Assembly: GCA_015680685.1 (NCBI GenBank) | Contig: MNCI01025527.1 | Span: 116,129-180,128 of the forward strand | Length of the DNA stretch: 64,000 nt | Origin: Gnetum montanum | Lineage: Eukaryota; Streptophyta; Gnetopsida; Gnetales; Gnetaceae | Reading direction: 5' to 3' | In this document: positions 35,946 through 47,830 of the stretch, in pieces | Layout of the letters: every line of letters begins with the position of its first letter | Numbering within the stretch: position 1 is the stretch's first letter | Position numbers and translations under genes: made by a program | Notes under the pieces: generated by a model | What the model was told of the DNA's origin: nothing | The model's input: the letters and a program-made list of their open reading frames with translations, nothing else | Databases searched by the model: none

Positions 35946-36294
35946 TCTAGATAGCAAGAATTCATAATATTATTAGAATATATATTAAAAAGTAAAAAAT
36001 CATTAGTTTTTTATTAATAATTCATGAATATTTTTTAATAAAGTAACATGACATTTTGCAAAATGTATGAAGTCAAATAAAAGGTTATAATGATTCAAAA
36101 AGGTCATGAATGTGTATGACAAATAAAAATTAGGGACTTTAGGATATTCATAGCATAATCATCCATCATTGTATTTGGATCAACCTAAAATCAAAGAGGA
36201 GAAAACTTATCAAGAATCACTCAAGAAGAACCATGAGGAAGAAGAAGTAGAAAAAGGATCACTAAGTTCATAACACATATTAAACCATGTGAGT
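35946..36294. other. Non-coding DNA left of element D
   Basis: AT-rich with runs of purines near 36190-36260. The last five bases, TGAGT (36290-36294), would be the target duplication of D, but the other end of D is deleted so this cannot be tested. Confidence 0.4.
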
Positions 36295-37127
36295 TGATGT
36301 GCAGTGAGTAGACCCTACACCCAACCATATGAATCACTAAGCATTCACATGTGATCCAATTGAATTCCATGGGCTTATATCTTTCTAAGTACACTAGTCT
36401 CTAGAAAGTAAAACTAACCACTATAATCATTATCTTCCAAATTACACTTTTGAAATGCAAAGGTATGGTTAAGTGCAACCAAGGCATATGATTTTTATCA
36501 TTTTTATGTTTTTTTTAAGCTACCTAAGGATAAAAAATAATGAATAAAATAAAATAATTAATTTTCTAATTTAATCTAATTAGATACACCTAAATAATCA
36601 TAACATAAGAATCCATTTCCACTTTCTGTACACATCCTGAACACCTTTAACGCTATTGGATTACCAAACATTAAGTGTTACTAGGATTACCAAGCACCAA
36701 GCGTATGGCTGAAGTGGTCATACTTATGTGCTTAAATAATTACTATATAATATAGCTTAATTTATTATTTAATTACTTTAAGAAAGAAATAAAATTACAT
36801 AAAACATTGAATTCTTAAATAAAAAATTAATCTATTTCAAACTGCTACAAGGTTTATTGGAAAGCTCATTGAATAAAGGTTCGTACACTCTTTAACTCCT
36901 ACTGTGGGCACTTAGAAAAAATATTGTAACTTTCAAATAACAAAATTTCAAGAGCTCTTCTATAGTTATGATAAAAGATGCCATAAACATCACGGGTGAG
37001 TGCATAGTTACAGGAAAAAATAGACAGTGCATCGACGAGGCCACGTCAATGCATCAAATCCCACGTTGATGGCCATTGATGTAACCTAGGTGGCTACCTC
37101 TGTTGTAGATTTCTAGTGAAGGGCTCA
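36295..37127 (-). repeat. 3' LTR of element D
   Basis: 833 bp. The left half (36295-36960) aligns with LTRs of A-C. The U3 (36960-37127) does not; it has gcatcgacg / cgtcaatgc / cgttgatgg words in place of the GATATC dyads, and no clear TATA box. The inner end ...gggctca was chosen because it follows a purine tract and gives the family length. It is one assignment among few possible. Confidence 0.65.
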
Positions 37128-39149
37128 GACTTCCTCCATGGAGACATTTCTATTTTTGGTTTCCAATCTTCCCAGTTCAATGTTTACTTTAGCTAGTTGC
37201 TCCTATCATTGATGGATCAAATCTTGCATTTGTTGCTTTTGCACATTAGCATTCCATAGGTAGTAATGTTTTGTGATCAAGGTGACATTCTCCTCATGAG
37301 TCTGATCCAAGGCCTTTTGGATATTGTGCATGGTGGCATTGGCCAAGGACTAATAAAAAATGGTCATCTTCTTCACACCCTTAGCCTTCTTTAGCTTTTC
37401 CTGAAGCTATTGAAAAGCTTCATCATAGGTCAATGTAGGGCTGAGAAACATAGGGTTAGCAAGGTGGACTTGTGGTTCAGCAACCTTTATAGCCAAGCAT
37501 TTTTTTGAGCTCCAACTATTTTGAGTTGTCCCCCCATGATAATGCATTTCCCCGTTAGTTCTAACCATTTTTATTGGATTAAAGTGATTGTATTAAGAAG
37601 GTCAAAGACATCCAGAATCAGTTGCCTAGTCTCCACCAATCAGTCTAGCAACTCCTTATGCTAGGCTATGCTCAATTTACCACTAACCATTCTTATGGAC
37701 ATCTGCACATCTCTAAGTGTGAAAATGCCTAGTACAAATGTCGTAAATTTTTTTAATGCCTCAAAAATTCTATCAACAACAACCTATGTTTTTACCTCCT
37801 ACCCATGGTGTTGCATCACCAAGATAGTTTCCCTCTCACCCTCCTCTAGATGTACTAAGAAAGTAGTGGCATTTACAAATATGTTTGGGAATTGCTATTA
37901 TTGTGAGAGAGAGACTATTACCTCTTGAGCTCTAGGATTTGATCTCATAGGTAGATGTATTATTTGGGCTAAAAAGATTGTCCCACATCCCTCCATTTGG
38001 CTAATGCTTCAAGCCACTTTGTTGAGGTGACTCATCATTGGGTAATACACAAATGGATCATCACCACTCGTTCCTACTCGCTACTCCTACTCATGCAAGA
38101 TCTACTCTCAAATATCATGAATTTGTTTAAGGGTAGCATGAGACTCTAACATTTTTTTGTGAGTGGGTAGTGGAGGTGGTGGTTTCTACTCCTCTTCCTT
38201 GATTGTGGTAGGGGTCATGTCCTTCATCATTTTTTCCTAAGAGGTAGAAGGAGTATGCCAGAGTGTACATTGGCATAGCAAACTATTCTTTCCCTTTTGC
38301 ATAATTTTTTGATGCATCAGGGAAAGAGCAGGGCCTTCCTTGCACATTCATTTTTCATAAATTACTTCTCCATCTCTAGATAGATAAGCTATGGAAGGTT
38401 CATAGGGAATTTTTCACTTAGAGTAGCACACACATGGGTGGAGTAGCCTCGTTACTAAGCCTCACCATTGGATTGAAGTGATAGGCCACTATCTTAAAAT
38501 ATACATGCTTTATCAAGGTGAGTATGCCACAATCTTTACGGTTCAGTCCATAGCATTGCTAGGTCCAGTTTTTCTTTACCTCTGGGTTTTCTTGTGTAGA
38601 GATCTCTACCAAATTTTTTCCAATATCAGGCAACCCCAAGGCCTGAGCAAGAGCTTCCATCAAGTAGGACACCTAAATATATTTGATCTTCATAGTGGGT
38701 CCTATAAGTGTACCATTCTAGAAGGGATATGTCTCTCCCATGTACCACTTCCTACTAGAAGTGATGATTGGCCACATGGAAGAGTTTTGCAATTGCATCT
38801 TGAATTATGGTGGAGAATGTTCTAAGAATGGTCCAAAATTCAATTCTTGGAAAACTGAACGTTGGATGACATGAGGCTTGATTTGATCTAGGCAGGCTTG
38901 AGTTAATGTAACCGTAAGTCTTGGCACCAATCATGGTGCCACATTTCAATGAGATTGTTCAGTTACAATCACTTCCTTAGGAATTTGTTGGATAGATTTC
39001 ACTTTGGCCTCCTCTTGAAGAGGTTCCATCGCATGAGTCTTTACTGTCTATTCTTGGGATTGCTCTTGCTACTCCCTTGTCAATTTTGGTTCTTTATCCC
39101 TTGGTTGAGATGATCCTCCTTCCTATGGAAATTTTTCTATAGGTGCCAT
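37125..39149 (-). pseudogene. Unidentified 675-codon 3' ORF of element D
   Basis: I do not recognise this protein. On the minus strand it begins ATG 39149 (MAPIEKFP, then SQPRDKEPKLTRE), is hydrophilic and Gln/Glu-rich for about 60 residues, then has a patch KYIQVSYLMEALAQALGLPDIG (read as KYIQVSYL and ALAQALGLPDIG) resembling the I--ALGLP---G segment of plant transposon-associated proteins. The last 100 residues look coiled-coil (DEAFQQ, EKLKKAKGVKKM, QKQQMQDLIHQ, KVNIELGRLETKNRN). It ends MEEV-TGA at 37125-37127. Most internal stops are TAG or TAA where Gln fits, and there is at least one frameshift (near 37480). It occupies the env-like position of Athila elements but shows no signal peptide or membrane segment. 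B keeps only its first codons. Confidence 0.6.
37128..37141 (-). promoter_or_regulatory. Probable polypurine tract of element D
   Basis: Minus strand CATGGAGGAAGTC, then TGAGCCC of the LTR. Different from the TGGGGGTA tract of A-C, but in the equivalent position. Confidence 0.5.
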
Positions 39150-40890
39150 TTGTAATCACAACATGACCAAGGATTAGCACGTACTGTGTAAATTTGAAAC
39201 TTTTGGAATACCTTATCTCTTGGGTTAGTTACACTTGGCTAAGTTGTAATCATGGACATGTTTGATTTTTCTTTAAAATATTATTTCATTATTTTATTTG
39301 ATTAAATAGGTTACTAGAGTGTGTTGGAAGGGTTTAGCTCTCATAGGTTGATGATTTAATAGTATTTTATTCATTAAACCCATGTGGGTTTTAGAAAAAA
39401 TTATAAAAAGTTTTTTGTCAAAAACCTAAGGTTTGTGGTGCCCATGACATAAAGCATACCTTTGAAAGCAACAAGGCTAAAGAATAGAGTGAATTGGATA
39501 AATGATTTGAAAGTTATGGGGTTTGGAAGGTTTTGAGCTTTAAAAAATTGCAAAAAATTCATTGACATTTGAATCAAATAACAAAAAATTCCTAAGTGAT
39601 GAGTGCTATTTATAGAATTTCTTCCATGCGTTGACGGGGCTTGGTTAATGCAGTTAGCTACATGACTGGGCCTAGTCAATGTAGCTATTAACCACCATTA
39701 ATGAAGTAAAAATTCAAAAAATACAAGGAGTTTTTAAATGAAATTGGAGTCAAATGGAAGCCCAAAAAGCCAAGAACACAATGAAATTCATGAAGAAGAT
39801 TTGAAAGTTCATAAAAGATGGAGAATGATTGGAGAAATGCCTTAAGGAGCAGATAGTTTGATGCAACTACTATGAAATGAAAAATATTTGATTGCCAAAA
39901 ATGTCTAAGGATAAGGAACGTAACTAGCCCAAGCAAGAGCTATGGAAGTGGGTCTTCCCCATAACCTCAAGTAAGAAGTCTATAAGCCCCAAAATTAATT
40001 AATGATTATGAAAAATTAAGGATCAAATATTGAAGAATCTGCCTAAGAATTTCAACACTTCAAACTAAGACATTAATCAAAAACATGAAAATCGACAATG
40101 AGGTGAGTTATGGAAAGCATTGATGGATGAGATAGAGAATGGAATGAATGTCCTAATCAGGGTCACATGAATTTCTTATGAAGTCACTTTTAAAAAGATA
40201 GAATGTTTTTTAAAAATATTTTATCTTTTTATGAATCTTTTGGATGGGAACCACACCATGCAAAGACTTATTCAAATTCTTATTATTGGTTGACATGGAA
40301 CGGTAAGAAATTCATGAAAACACACATGCACTCAAGCAAGTAAAAAGGAACAAAGAGTATTGAATCCCTTGAGATCACACCCTTTTCAAACCTTTGACTC
40401 TTTCCCAAGTTTGGAAACTACCAAGGTCACAAGTTCATTAAAGTTTTATTAATGAAAAAGGGACCTCATACTTCCAAAATCAAAAAAGTTGATGGGTGGG
40501 TGGATGACATGAACTCATTGCCTATTCCATGAAAGGGAAACCTATCTTAGTTATTAGTCATAAAAATTCAAAAAAAAAAACTAGGCATTAGCAATCAAAA
40601 ACATTAGGTACAAACCACCATTAGTAACTAGATACAACACCACTGAGTCCAATTGACAATAAAGCACTTTTATTAGAATACAAGAAATATTTACATAAAA
40701 ATAAAGTAAAATATATAAGAAATTGTAAAAAAATTCAATAAAAATAAAACATACTAATGATGTTGTAAAACAAAAATTTGGAAAAATAAAAGAGTGTTAA
40801 AAGGAAATGGTATAAAAACAAAGAAAGTGTGAAACAAAAAGGTGTAAAACCAAAAAAGTAGAAAAAATAAGAAGCCACTTATATAGTTAG
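39150..40890 (-). other. Non-coding region of element D between pol and the 3' ORF
   Basis: Aligns with the 3' regions of A-C but carries about 230 bp (39541-39770) absent from B. The insert includes a TATA box and repeated gttgac/gtcaat words, entered separately. Decayed 15-bp A-rich repeats lie at 40760-40865. Confidence 0.55.
39600..39700 (-). promoter_or_regulatory. Internal promoter-like block in element D
   Basis: On the minus strand a TATAAATA box (39607-39614) is preceded upstream by repeated agctacattgac, tagctaac and gtcaacgc words. This matches the layout of LTR promoters in the window (repeated dyads, then TATA). It points leftward at the 3' ORF, whose ATG is about 460 bp downstream, so it could drive that ORF. 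Promoter activity is inference. Confidence 0.4.
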
Positions 40891-40894
40891 CATG

Positions 40895-42080
40895 GATGTC
40901 CATCTCCCTCATGACTAATTTGAAAAGAGGAGATCCAAAATATTAAGTATGGTTATCCATCTGAAGAGGTGTTGATTTCATTGGCTTGCTTAGACTCATG
41001 AAAAAGGTTTAGTTTTTGAATGTTGACCAGCTGTTTCTTGTGTGGGCTCTTAGGTTTGTAGATTAACATGGCCCTAAAAGGAAAAGTCTCATAAATGATG
41101 TAAGGCCTTTTCCACAATGTTTGGAACTTAGTTTGTTAAGGTATGTGTGTGGGATTCTAGTAGAGAACCTTGTCTCTAGGTTGAAATTTCACTTTCCTTG
41201 TCCTAAGGTCATGGCATTGTTTACTGAATGCTTTGTGCACTTCATTCAAGGACAAGGCCACCAATCAATTCTCATCTATCATGTTAATTTTGATCAACAT
41301 TTATTTTTGTACTAGGCTTAAGTTAAGGTTCAGGTCACATGCATTTGCTAATTGTTCTTATTAATATTTTTGTGAACTCTTGATTAGTAATGCCTTCTTA
41401 ACCATTGGCTTGGAGGTCATAGGGTGTTGTTAATTTATTCTCAACTCCCAATCATTGCATGAGCTTATGAAAGATAGCACCTATAAAATGAGTACCATTA
41501 TTAAAAATTAGTGCACGTGGCACTCCAAACCTATTTACAACATTTTGTTGTACAAACCATGTAGTAGTGGAAGATGTACTATTGGTGACGGTTGCTAGTT
41601 TTGTCCATTACATATAATAGTCAATGGAAACTATTATGTATGCTTTTCCATTTGACATGGGTGTGATGGAACCCATGAAGTTTATGTCCCAGATGTCAAA
41701 GGATTTCAATAGTTAGATCCACTGTTGAGGTCTCTCCATTCGAGCAGTCACCCCATTATCTCATTGATACTATTCACAAGAGTGGATGAATTGGTGAGAA
41801 GCCCTTAAGATTGCTGGCCAATAGTACCTTGCTATTAGAATTTTAATGGTTGTGCATCTCCTTGCATAGTGATTCCCACAAGGACCCTTATGAGCATCTT
41901 GGAGAATGTGCAATTGGTCAGCATTAGGAACATACCAACAAATCAAGCCATTAGTGTATACCTTGTAAAGTTTTCCATTAATCTTCATGAATGTTTGGCC
42001 TAATGAAGAAACCATTATTTCTTTTGTGACATCTCTTAAGTGAGAAGATAAGTGAGGATGCCATTGTACCATTTTGGTTA
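40895..42080 (-). pseudogene. int: Element D integrase
   Basis: The N-terminal part is clean (KGPCGNHYARRCTTIKIL, ASHQFIHSCE). The core reads DIWDINFMGS where the first catalytic Asp should be (now Asn) and LIFNNGTHF for the second (also Asn). DLQANG marks the Glu region. At about 41343 roughly 165 bp of the C-terminal domain present in copy C are missing. Non-functional. Confidence 0.75.
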
Positions 42081-42570
42081 AATGGGCACTTGTTCATTTA
42101 TTGATTTTTCAAAGTGAAGTTCATCAAGAAATTAATCAAAGAGTGGAATCTCATCCTCTTTATTATTCCATTGTAACCAAGATAAGTGATTAGCAACCAC
42201 ATTCTTAATCCCCTATCAATCTATCATTGTAAGATCAAACTCCTGTAAGATCACCAACCACTATATGACATGGGGGCTCATGGTTGGTTTATTCATTAGG
42301 CACTAAATGGTATTGTAGTTAGTGTGCATAAGCACCTTATATTCAAGCACATAGTGCCTAAACTTCTCCAAAGCATACATCATAGACATAAGTTCTTTTC
42401 CATTGTGGTGTAATCGAGTTGTGCATCTAGAATTCTTCATCTTGTGCAATGGATGTAATATGAATGTTTTTGATCATCCAACTATGTAAGCATAGGTCTC
42501 AAGGCATAGTTTGATGTGTCTATCATGATGTGAAATAGATGGGACCAATTAGGTGCTTGTAGAATTGGAG
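42080..42570 (-). pseudogene. Element D RNase H domain
   Basis: Collinear with the RNase H region of B and C, between RT and integrase. DNA matches such as the tacaagatcaccaacca-type tract support homology. The translation is broken by stops, so residues are not assigned. Confidence 0.5.
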
Positions 42571-42639
42571 TCTCTACAAGCTTTTCCTTAAGCTATTGGA
42601 ATGCCCTTTTGTATTCCTTGGTCCATATGAATGGAGCAT

Positions 42640-43714
42640 CTTTCTTTGTGAGCTCAAATAATAGTTTTACGATCTTAGAGAAATTCTCTATGAATCACTA
42701 GTAGTAGCTAGTGTGTCCAAAAAATGACTGGACATCTTTAATAGTTCTTAGTTGACCGGTTATTTTTTTGGATGATCCAAATCTTTTTAGGGTTCACCTC
42801 AATCCCTGCTTGAGAAATTTTGTGTTTCAACACAATGCCATCCTAGACCATGAGATGGCTCTTTTGCCAATGAAGCTAAAGATTAGTCTCCACACACTTT
42901 TTTAGTACTTGTTCAAGATGGTCTAGGGCTTGCTTGAATGTAGAAGCATAGGTGGAGAGGTCATTTATGAAGACTTCCACCTCGCTTCCAATTTGCTACT
43001 AAAAAAATACTCAAGACAAGGCATTGGAAATTTGTAGGGGCATTGCATAGACCAAAGGGCATATTATAATATGTAAAAGTCTTCTAGGGGCTTTTGAATG
43101 CTTTTTTGGATTGATCCTTGGGTGTGATATAAATTTGATTATAACAACTATAACCATCTAGACAGTTATAATACCAATTCCCAGAAATAGTCTTCATCAC
43201 CTAGTCCACAAATGGTAATGAAAAATGATCTTTGAACATTGCCATGTTCAACAACCTAAAATTACTATAGACTTTCCACTTGCTACCTTTCTTTGGTAGA
43301 ATTATAAGTGGGCTAACCCACTCACTATCCACAATTGAATAGATGTTTCCTACATTAAGGAGTTGTTCAGTTTTCTTTTTGACAATCTACTTTAATTTGG
43401 GATTTAGCTATCACTATAGTTTTCTTGTTGAATTTATGGCTAAATCAATATAGATGTGATGTTGACACATCCTAGGATCAATCCCTATGAGTTTAGAAAA
43501 GGTTGTTGGTAGTTTGTTGACCATGTTTAACAACATCCTTTTCTGCTCAGGAGCAAGGTTGACATCAATTATCACCAACTTGCCATTTTGTAGAAATGCA
43601 TATTCCATTATGGTCGGTAGAGTTTTCAACTCTAAGGACTCTTGTTTAAAACTGTTAGGAATTTCCAAGTCTTTTCAATTTCTATCATCAAGTTCATCAT
43701 TGAAGAGCTGGTGA
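42640..43714 (-). pseudogene. Element D reverse transcriptase
   Basis: The N-terminal linker is open (EYAFLQNGKLVIIDVNLAPEQ at 43414-43668, here cut to EYAFLQNGKLVIIDV) and the polymerase follows leftward. The catalytic motif reads FIND at 42960-42971 instead of FMDD, so the first Asp is Asn and Met is Ile. DNA of the FLDG-Y-GYNQI block is recognisable near 43130-43190. Inactive. Confidence 0.75.
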
Positions 43715-43849
43715 TGAACTTACTCTAGTTCATCCATGCCTTTAACATAGATATAAGTTAGGCTCTCAGTAGGTTCCATACAAAGTGTGCAACTTTCAAA
43801 ATTATTTATTAGCCACTAGGTATTTTCCTATTTTATGGCTATTGTATAT

Positions 43850-44400
43850 AGGCATTTTTGAATTTCAGATTCATTCGCACACTATCTCCATGCTTTGATT
43901 GATGTGCTTTTAATAGACTAGAGGTTCTTCACATAGTTGCACCCTATATCGTCTTATGTGATGCATGGAACTCATTTTTTGAAAATCTCCAAGGAAAGAT
44001 ATATGATGTCCATTCACACATCAAGAGTGCTTAACCAAGCCCTTTCCATAATGATTGCGAAGTCCCCCTTGCAATTGTCAACTTCGATTACAAGGAAATT
44101 GGTAAGATATGACCACCCACATGTAATGGTCATAATGTCCTCCACTAGTCCCAAAGGAGTAGTGATGGACTGATCTACCAATTCTAAATGAATGCTACTC
44201 TTCTTGAGAGGATGTAGGTTTTAGGTGTTGTACATTTCATGGGAAATCACATTAACACCAGAACCTGAATCAAGAATAGCCTTGCATGGCTCATTTCTAG
44301 CAATTTGCAGGTAGATTAGCATACTTCCAGGACTAGATCTTTTCCTGGGAAGGTTGTTATCCTTGATCTAATCAGATACAATGTGGGTTAACATGATAGT
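43850..44400 (-). pseudogene. Element D aspartic protease
   Basis: Active site AILDSGSGVNVISHEMYNT (44257-44271 encodes DSGSG). This is the best preserved catalytic motif among the four copies, with D-S-G-S intact. A stop follows soon after (MYNT-stop). The FPII-GRAWLST block is recognisable near 44030-44070. Confidence 0.7.
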
Positions 44401-46805
44401 ATGGATCTTGGATAGTATTTGGTTTGAAGGGCTCCCGAAAGGAATGGATGCAAAGGATGAAGGAGACATAGGATGATTAGCTGCATAAGTAGGTGAGGTT
44501 TTTGTAGGGATATTGTTCTAGAAGAATAATATTTTACAAGATCTAGCTTCTAAACCACTTACCTGGGGTGCTAGCTGTAAGTTAGAAACCTTGGTAGCAT
44601 TATGTTGTTGCAGCTATGTGGGAATTTCATCTTGCATGGATGGAGAAAGTGGTAATTGGGTTGAGGGTGGAGGAACATGTGTTGAAGGATGAGGATGTTG
44701 ATAGGAATATGGTATTTTCCCTCTAGAAGATGGATAATGAGTTATATAATACTTTTAAGGGTATTAGTGATGTTGAAAAGATGCATGACTAGAAGTGTCA
44801 CACAGAGACATTGGTTGTTGAACATAGTATCCATATGGATCTAGCTACCTATAAGGGTACTGCTACATTGGTGGGGGCATCCCCCATAACTGTGGATGTT
44901 GCCACTACTGATACTACTCATATAGTTGTAGTGGAGATTTACTTGGATAATAATACTATTTTTGTTAATGGAATTACCTTGGGTTGCCTTGAGGATAAGG
45001 CAACCTTCTTAGTGCTTGCCATCGTGCTAGTCTAGGATTCAAAGCATACACCTCAGATTTCTATAAGTGTCACACAATAGCGTAACATTCCTTGGGATGT
45101 TCATATTGGTAGATGTCACACCCATCATCAACATCTAATTCTAACTCCACAACCTCTTCTATTACCACACCTTTGCCCTTACTCCTTTGGTAGGCATGTT
45201 TAGCTTCTTTCCTTCTCATGCAGTCACAATTACTACCTTGTTCTTTGGATTTTTTTGTAATTTTCAAGGTATTTTGATTTTTCACCCAAAGAGTCTCACA
45301 TTTTATCAACCTTATCAAAAATTTTAGACATAAATTTTTGAATTGGAAAGGTTTTTTGCTACACCACATCATCAGGTGTTGCCTTCCTCACACCTTTTTC
45401 TGATGGAAGGCTCCTAGCTATACTCAGCATTTTTTCATTTTCTCAACTCATCTTCTTCTTTTACAACCTACTCAATCAACTTTTGAATTTGATGGACTCT
45501 TAGTTCTGATAGTCTCCCTTCGACATAAACTCCAAGAGTTCTCCTCATTTCAGATTAGAGCCCATCTATGATATGGCAAAGCTACTCCCATTGAGAATAA
45601 CTATGGCCAAGACATCTATGCAAGCCCATGGCTACATCTAAGGTTTTACATGTTTCTTGTTGCTACCTTGGATTTTTTTTCTCAAATTGGACACTCTGGA
45701 GTATGTTTGATATTTATCATTGACTATCTCAACAATCATACTGCATCTATGAATTGATTCTAGCTCCAAGGAGCGGTACCAACTTTCAACATCTTTTATG
45801 AGTGTCTTGGAAAATAACTTAAGTTTCTACTAGTTTTTTTCTATGTTTTTCCAAGAACAAGCATCATGAAAGGTCTAAAGATGGATTTTTGAATCTAAGT
45901 TATATCCCCCCTCGAATTTGGAGATATTGTTCATATTCAACCACTTGATTTTGCTATATTTGACATGCTTAGTTGGGATCCTGACTACCTCTACGATGTT
46001 TAGCATGCTTTGAGTTGCTAGTAATGACTCATCATTATCATGATTTCAATGATACCTATGATGTCTCCTACTACCCCTTCGATCATGGTGGGGCCTAAGA
46101 TAATTTTTCCATTGTTCACCTTTGTCATGATTTCGTTCCTTGTGGTTTTGATTAGATTTGGAGGAGAAAGAAGAAGATTTAGATGAAAAGGAAAAAGAGA
46201 GAGGAGGATTTATACCACCACGGTGTCTACTACCTCCTCTTCACTTATCACGACCATGATCATTAGATTTTTTGTCATCATGATGCTTGCCCAAGACCCT
46301 ACCTAGACTTCCATTTTTGCTTGAACCTAGATTGTTGATAGTGGATTGTAGATTCATGTTCAAGCTCCCTTCACTAGAGTCAAGGGGTGGAAAATCTTCA
46401 TGTTGAGAACCCTCAAATGGAGGATCCTCATAATCTTCTTGGTTCAATAGGAACAAGGGGTTGGTGAACCATTTCCCCTTCATAGCTTCATGGTGCTCCT
46501 CTTGATGCCAATCTCATTTGAGTTATGTTTTTGTGGGATGGTAGTCTTGATAGTCATGATCCTACAAAAAATATTCATCATGAAGGTCCTAGATGTCCAA
46601 CCTCTTAAGATTTTAGAGTAGCATCCTAGGAAAAAATCGATCAAGAGATAATACAACGTTGCCCTCCATATCTCACCACTGCAACTACTCATCCTGATGT
46701 AGGATGAAGGTGAAATCAAGTAAAAACTCATCTGGATGAGTGTACACCACTTTGAATTCTTGGGGTACTAATGGTTTTGAATCATCATGCCTATGAGAAG
46801 AAGAA
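44400..46805 (-). pseudogene. gag: Element D gag
   Basis: Homologous to gag of A-C throughout. The segment at 46241-46483 is open (KGKWFTN, PPFEGSQHEDFPPLDSS), matching the KGKGVPH...LNDVFPP stretch of element A. A Lys-rich segment and zinc-knuckle-like GCDIYQYEHPKECY lie at 45070-45372. The ATG used in B and C (cat on the plus strand) is replaced by aaa/ttt here (about 46803-46808), so the start codon is lost. Confidence 0.7.
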
Positions 46806-46948
46806 ATTTTGGATTAGAGAAAAATTTAGTGTGCTTAAATTATAATTATAATTATTAATTTTTTGAATGATTGTGATCATAGGGTTCATTCCAATGATCT
46901 TAAATAATATTCACTAAGTCCTAGATAACACACATATCAAACTACAAG

Positions 46949-46966
46949 TCCCTGGCAATGGTGTCA
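46949..46966 (-). other. Primer-binding site of element D
   Basis: Minus strand TGACACCATTGCCAGGGA, two changes from the PBS of element A, one base inside the LTR. Confidence 0.75.
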
Positions 46967-46967
46967 A

Positions 46968-47116
46968 TGATGAGTAGAAAGTAGACCCTATGCCCAACCA
47001 TATGAATCACTAAGCATTCATGCATGATCCAGTCAAATTCTATGGACTTATAGCTTTTTAAGTACACTAGTCTCTAGTAAGTGAAGCTAACCGTTGTAAT
47101 CGTTGTCTTCCGAATT
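46968..47116 (-). repeat. 5' LTR of element D, truncated to 149 bp
   Basis: Aligns with 36295-36450 from TGATGAG to ...cttccgaatt, then stops abruptly at the integrase of element T. Confidence 0.8.
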
Positions 47117-47830
47117 GTTCAATAGGCCCAAAGTGCATGGACAAGCCACTCATGCCATTTGCACTTGCTATTGTTAAGCATCTTCTTGAGCAAGTTGATG
47201 ATGGCTTTGTTTCTTAATTTTGCTTGTCCATTGGCTTAAGGGTAAGAAGATGACAAGAAAAAGTGCTTAATGCCTAGGTCATGACAAAAATCCTTGGTTT
47301 CTTGGATACTAAATTATGGTCCATTATTTGTAACTATGATCATGGGCAAGCCAAAATGGGATACAATGTTATCTAGTATAAACCTATAGACTTGCTTAGA
47401 TGTTGTTCTTCTTATGGGAATAGCTTCAACCCACTTAGTAAAATATTAGGTTGTAGGGATAATGAATTTATGCCCTATAGAGAAAGTAGACATTATAGTT
47501 CCAATGATATCCAACACCCATTGTTGAAATGGCCATGTTATTTGAGTGGTATGTAATTCAGTTGGCATTACTTGTATTAGGCTACTATGTCATTGGCATG
47601 TGTCATAGCGCTTAACCTTCTACAAGTAGTTGCTTTCCATATGGGGCCAATAATAGCCTAACCATCTAATATTAGCATCCATAGCTCTAGGTCCTATATG
47701 TCCTCCACAAACACCCTTGTGAACCTACTCTATAACTATTATAGCTTTGATTTTACCCAAGCACCTTAACAATATGTCATCATAGATTCATTGACATAAT
47801 GTGCTATCACCAACTATGACATACTATTTT
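47117..47830 (-). pseudogene. int: Element T integrase (3' end missing)
   Basis: Readable segments: YFTKWVEAIPIRRTTSKQVY, FGLPMIIVTNNGP, YPQANGQAKLRNKAIIN and WHEWLVHALWAY. These match the Tat-type core (TKWVEA, TDNG, NGQAE-NK, ALWAYRT). The second Asp is Asn (TNNG) and the catalytic Glu is Lys (NGQAK). The frame ends exactly at the junction with the LTR of element D, so the C-terminal domain and everything downstream are gone. Confidence 0.8.

Larger units (their letters stand above)
36295..47116 (-). mobile_element. Element D: Athila-like subfamily with a 3' ORF
   Basis: Minus strand: truncated 5' LTR 46968-47116, PBS 46949-46966, gag, protease, RT, RNase H and integrase to about 40890, non-coding region, a 675-codon 3' ORF (39149-37125), polypurine tract and 3' LTR 36295-37127. 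The coding part is the same family as A-C, but the U3, the polypurine tract and the extra ORF differ, so it represents a separate subfamily. Integrase has a small deletion and catalytic changes. It is not mobile. Confidence 0.85.

Noticed and set aside
36295-37530. Longer 3' LTR for element D ending at the C-run near 37523-37530
   Set aside because: The tccccccatgat word resembles a reversed PPT, but this would make the LTR about 1.2 kb and cut through the 3' ORF. The end at 37127 gives the family length.
38478-38825. 115-codon plus-strand ORF within element D
   Set aside because: Shadow of the minus-strand 3' ORF, which has the more coherent translation.
47116-47117. Insertion of element D into element T
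   Set aside because: A simple insertion would leave a complete LTR and a target duplication; the LTR is cut to 149 bp, so a deletion fusion fits better.
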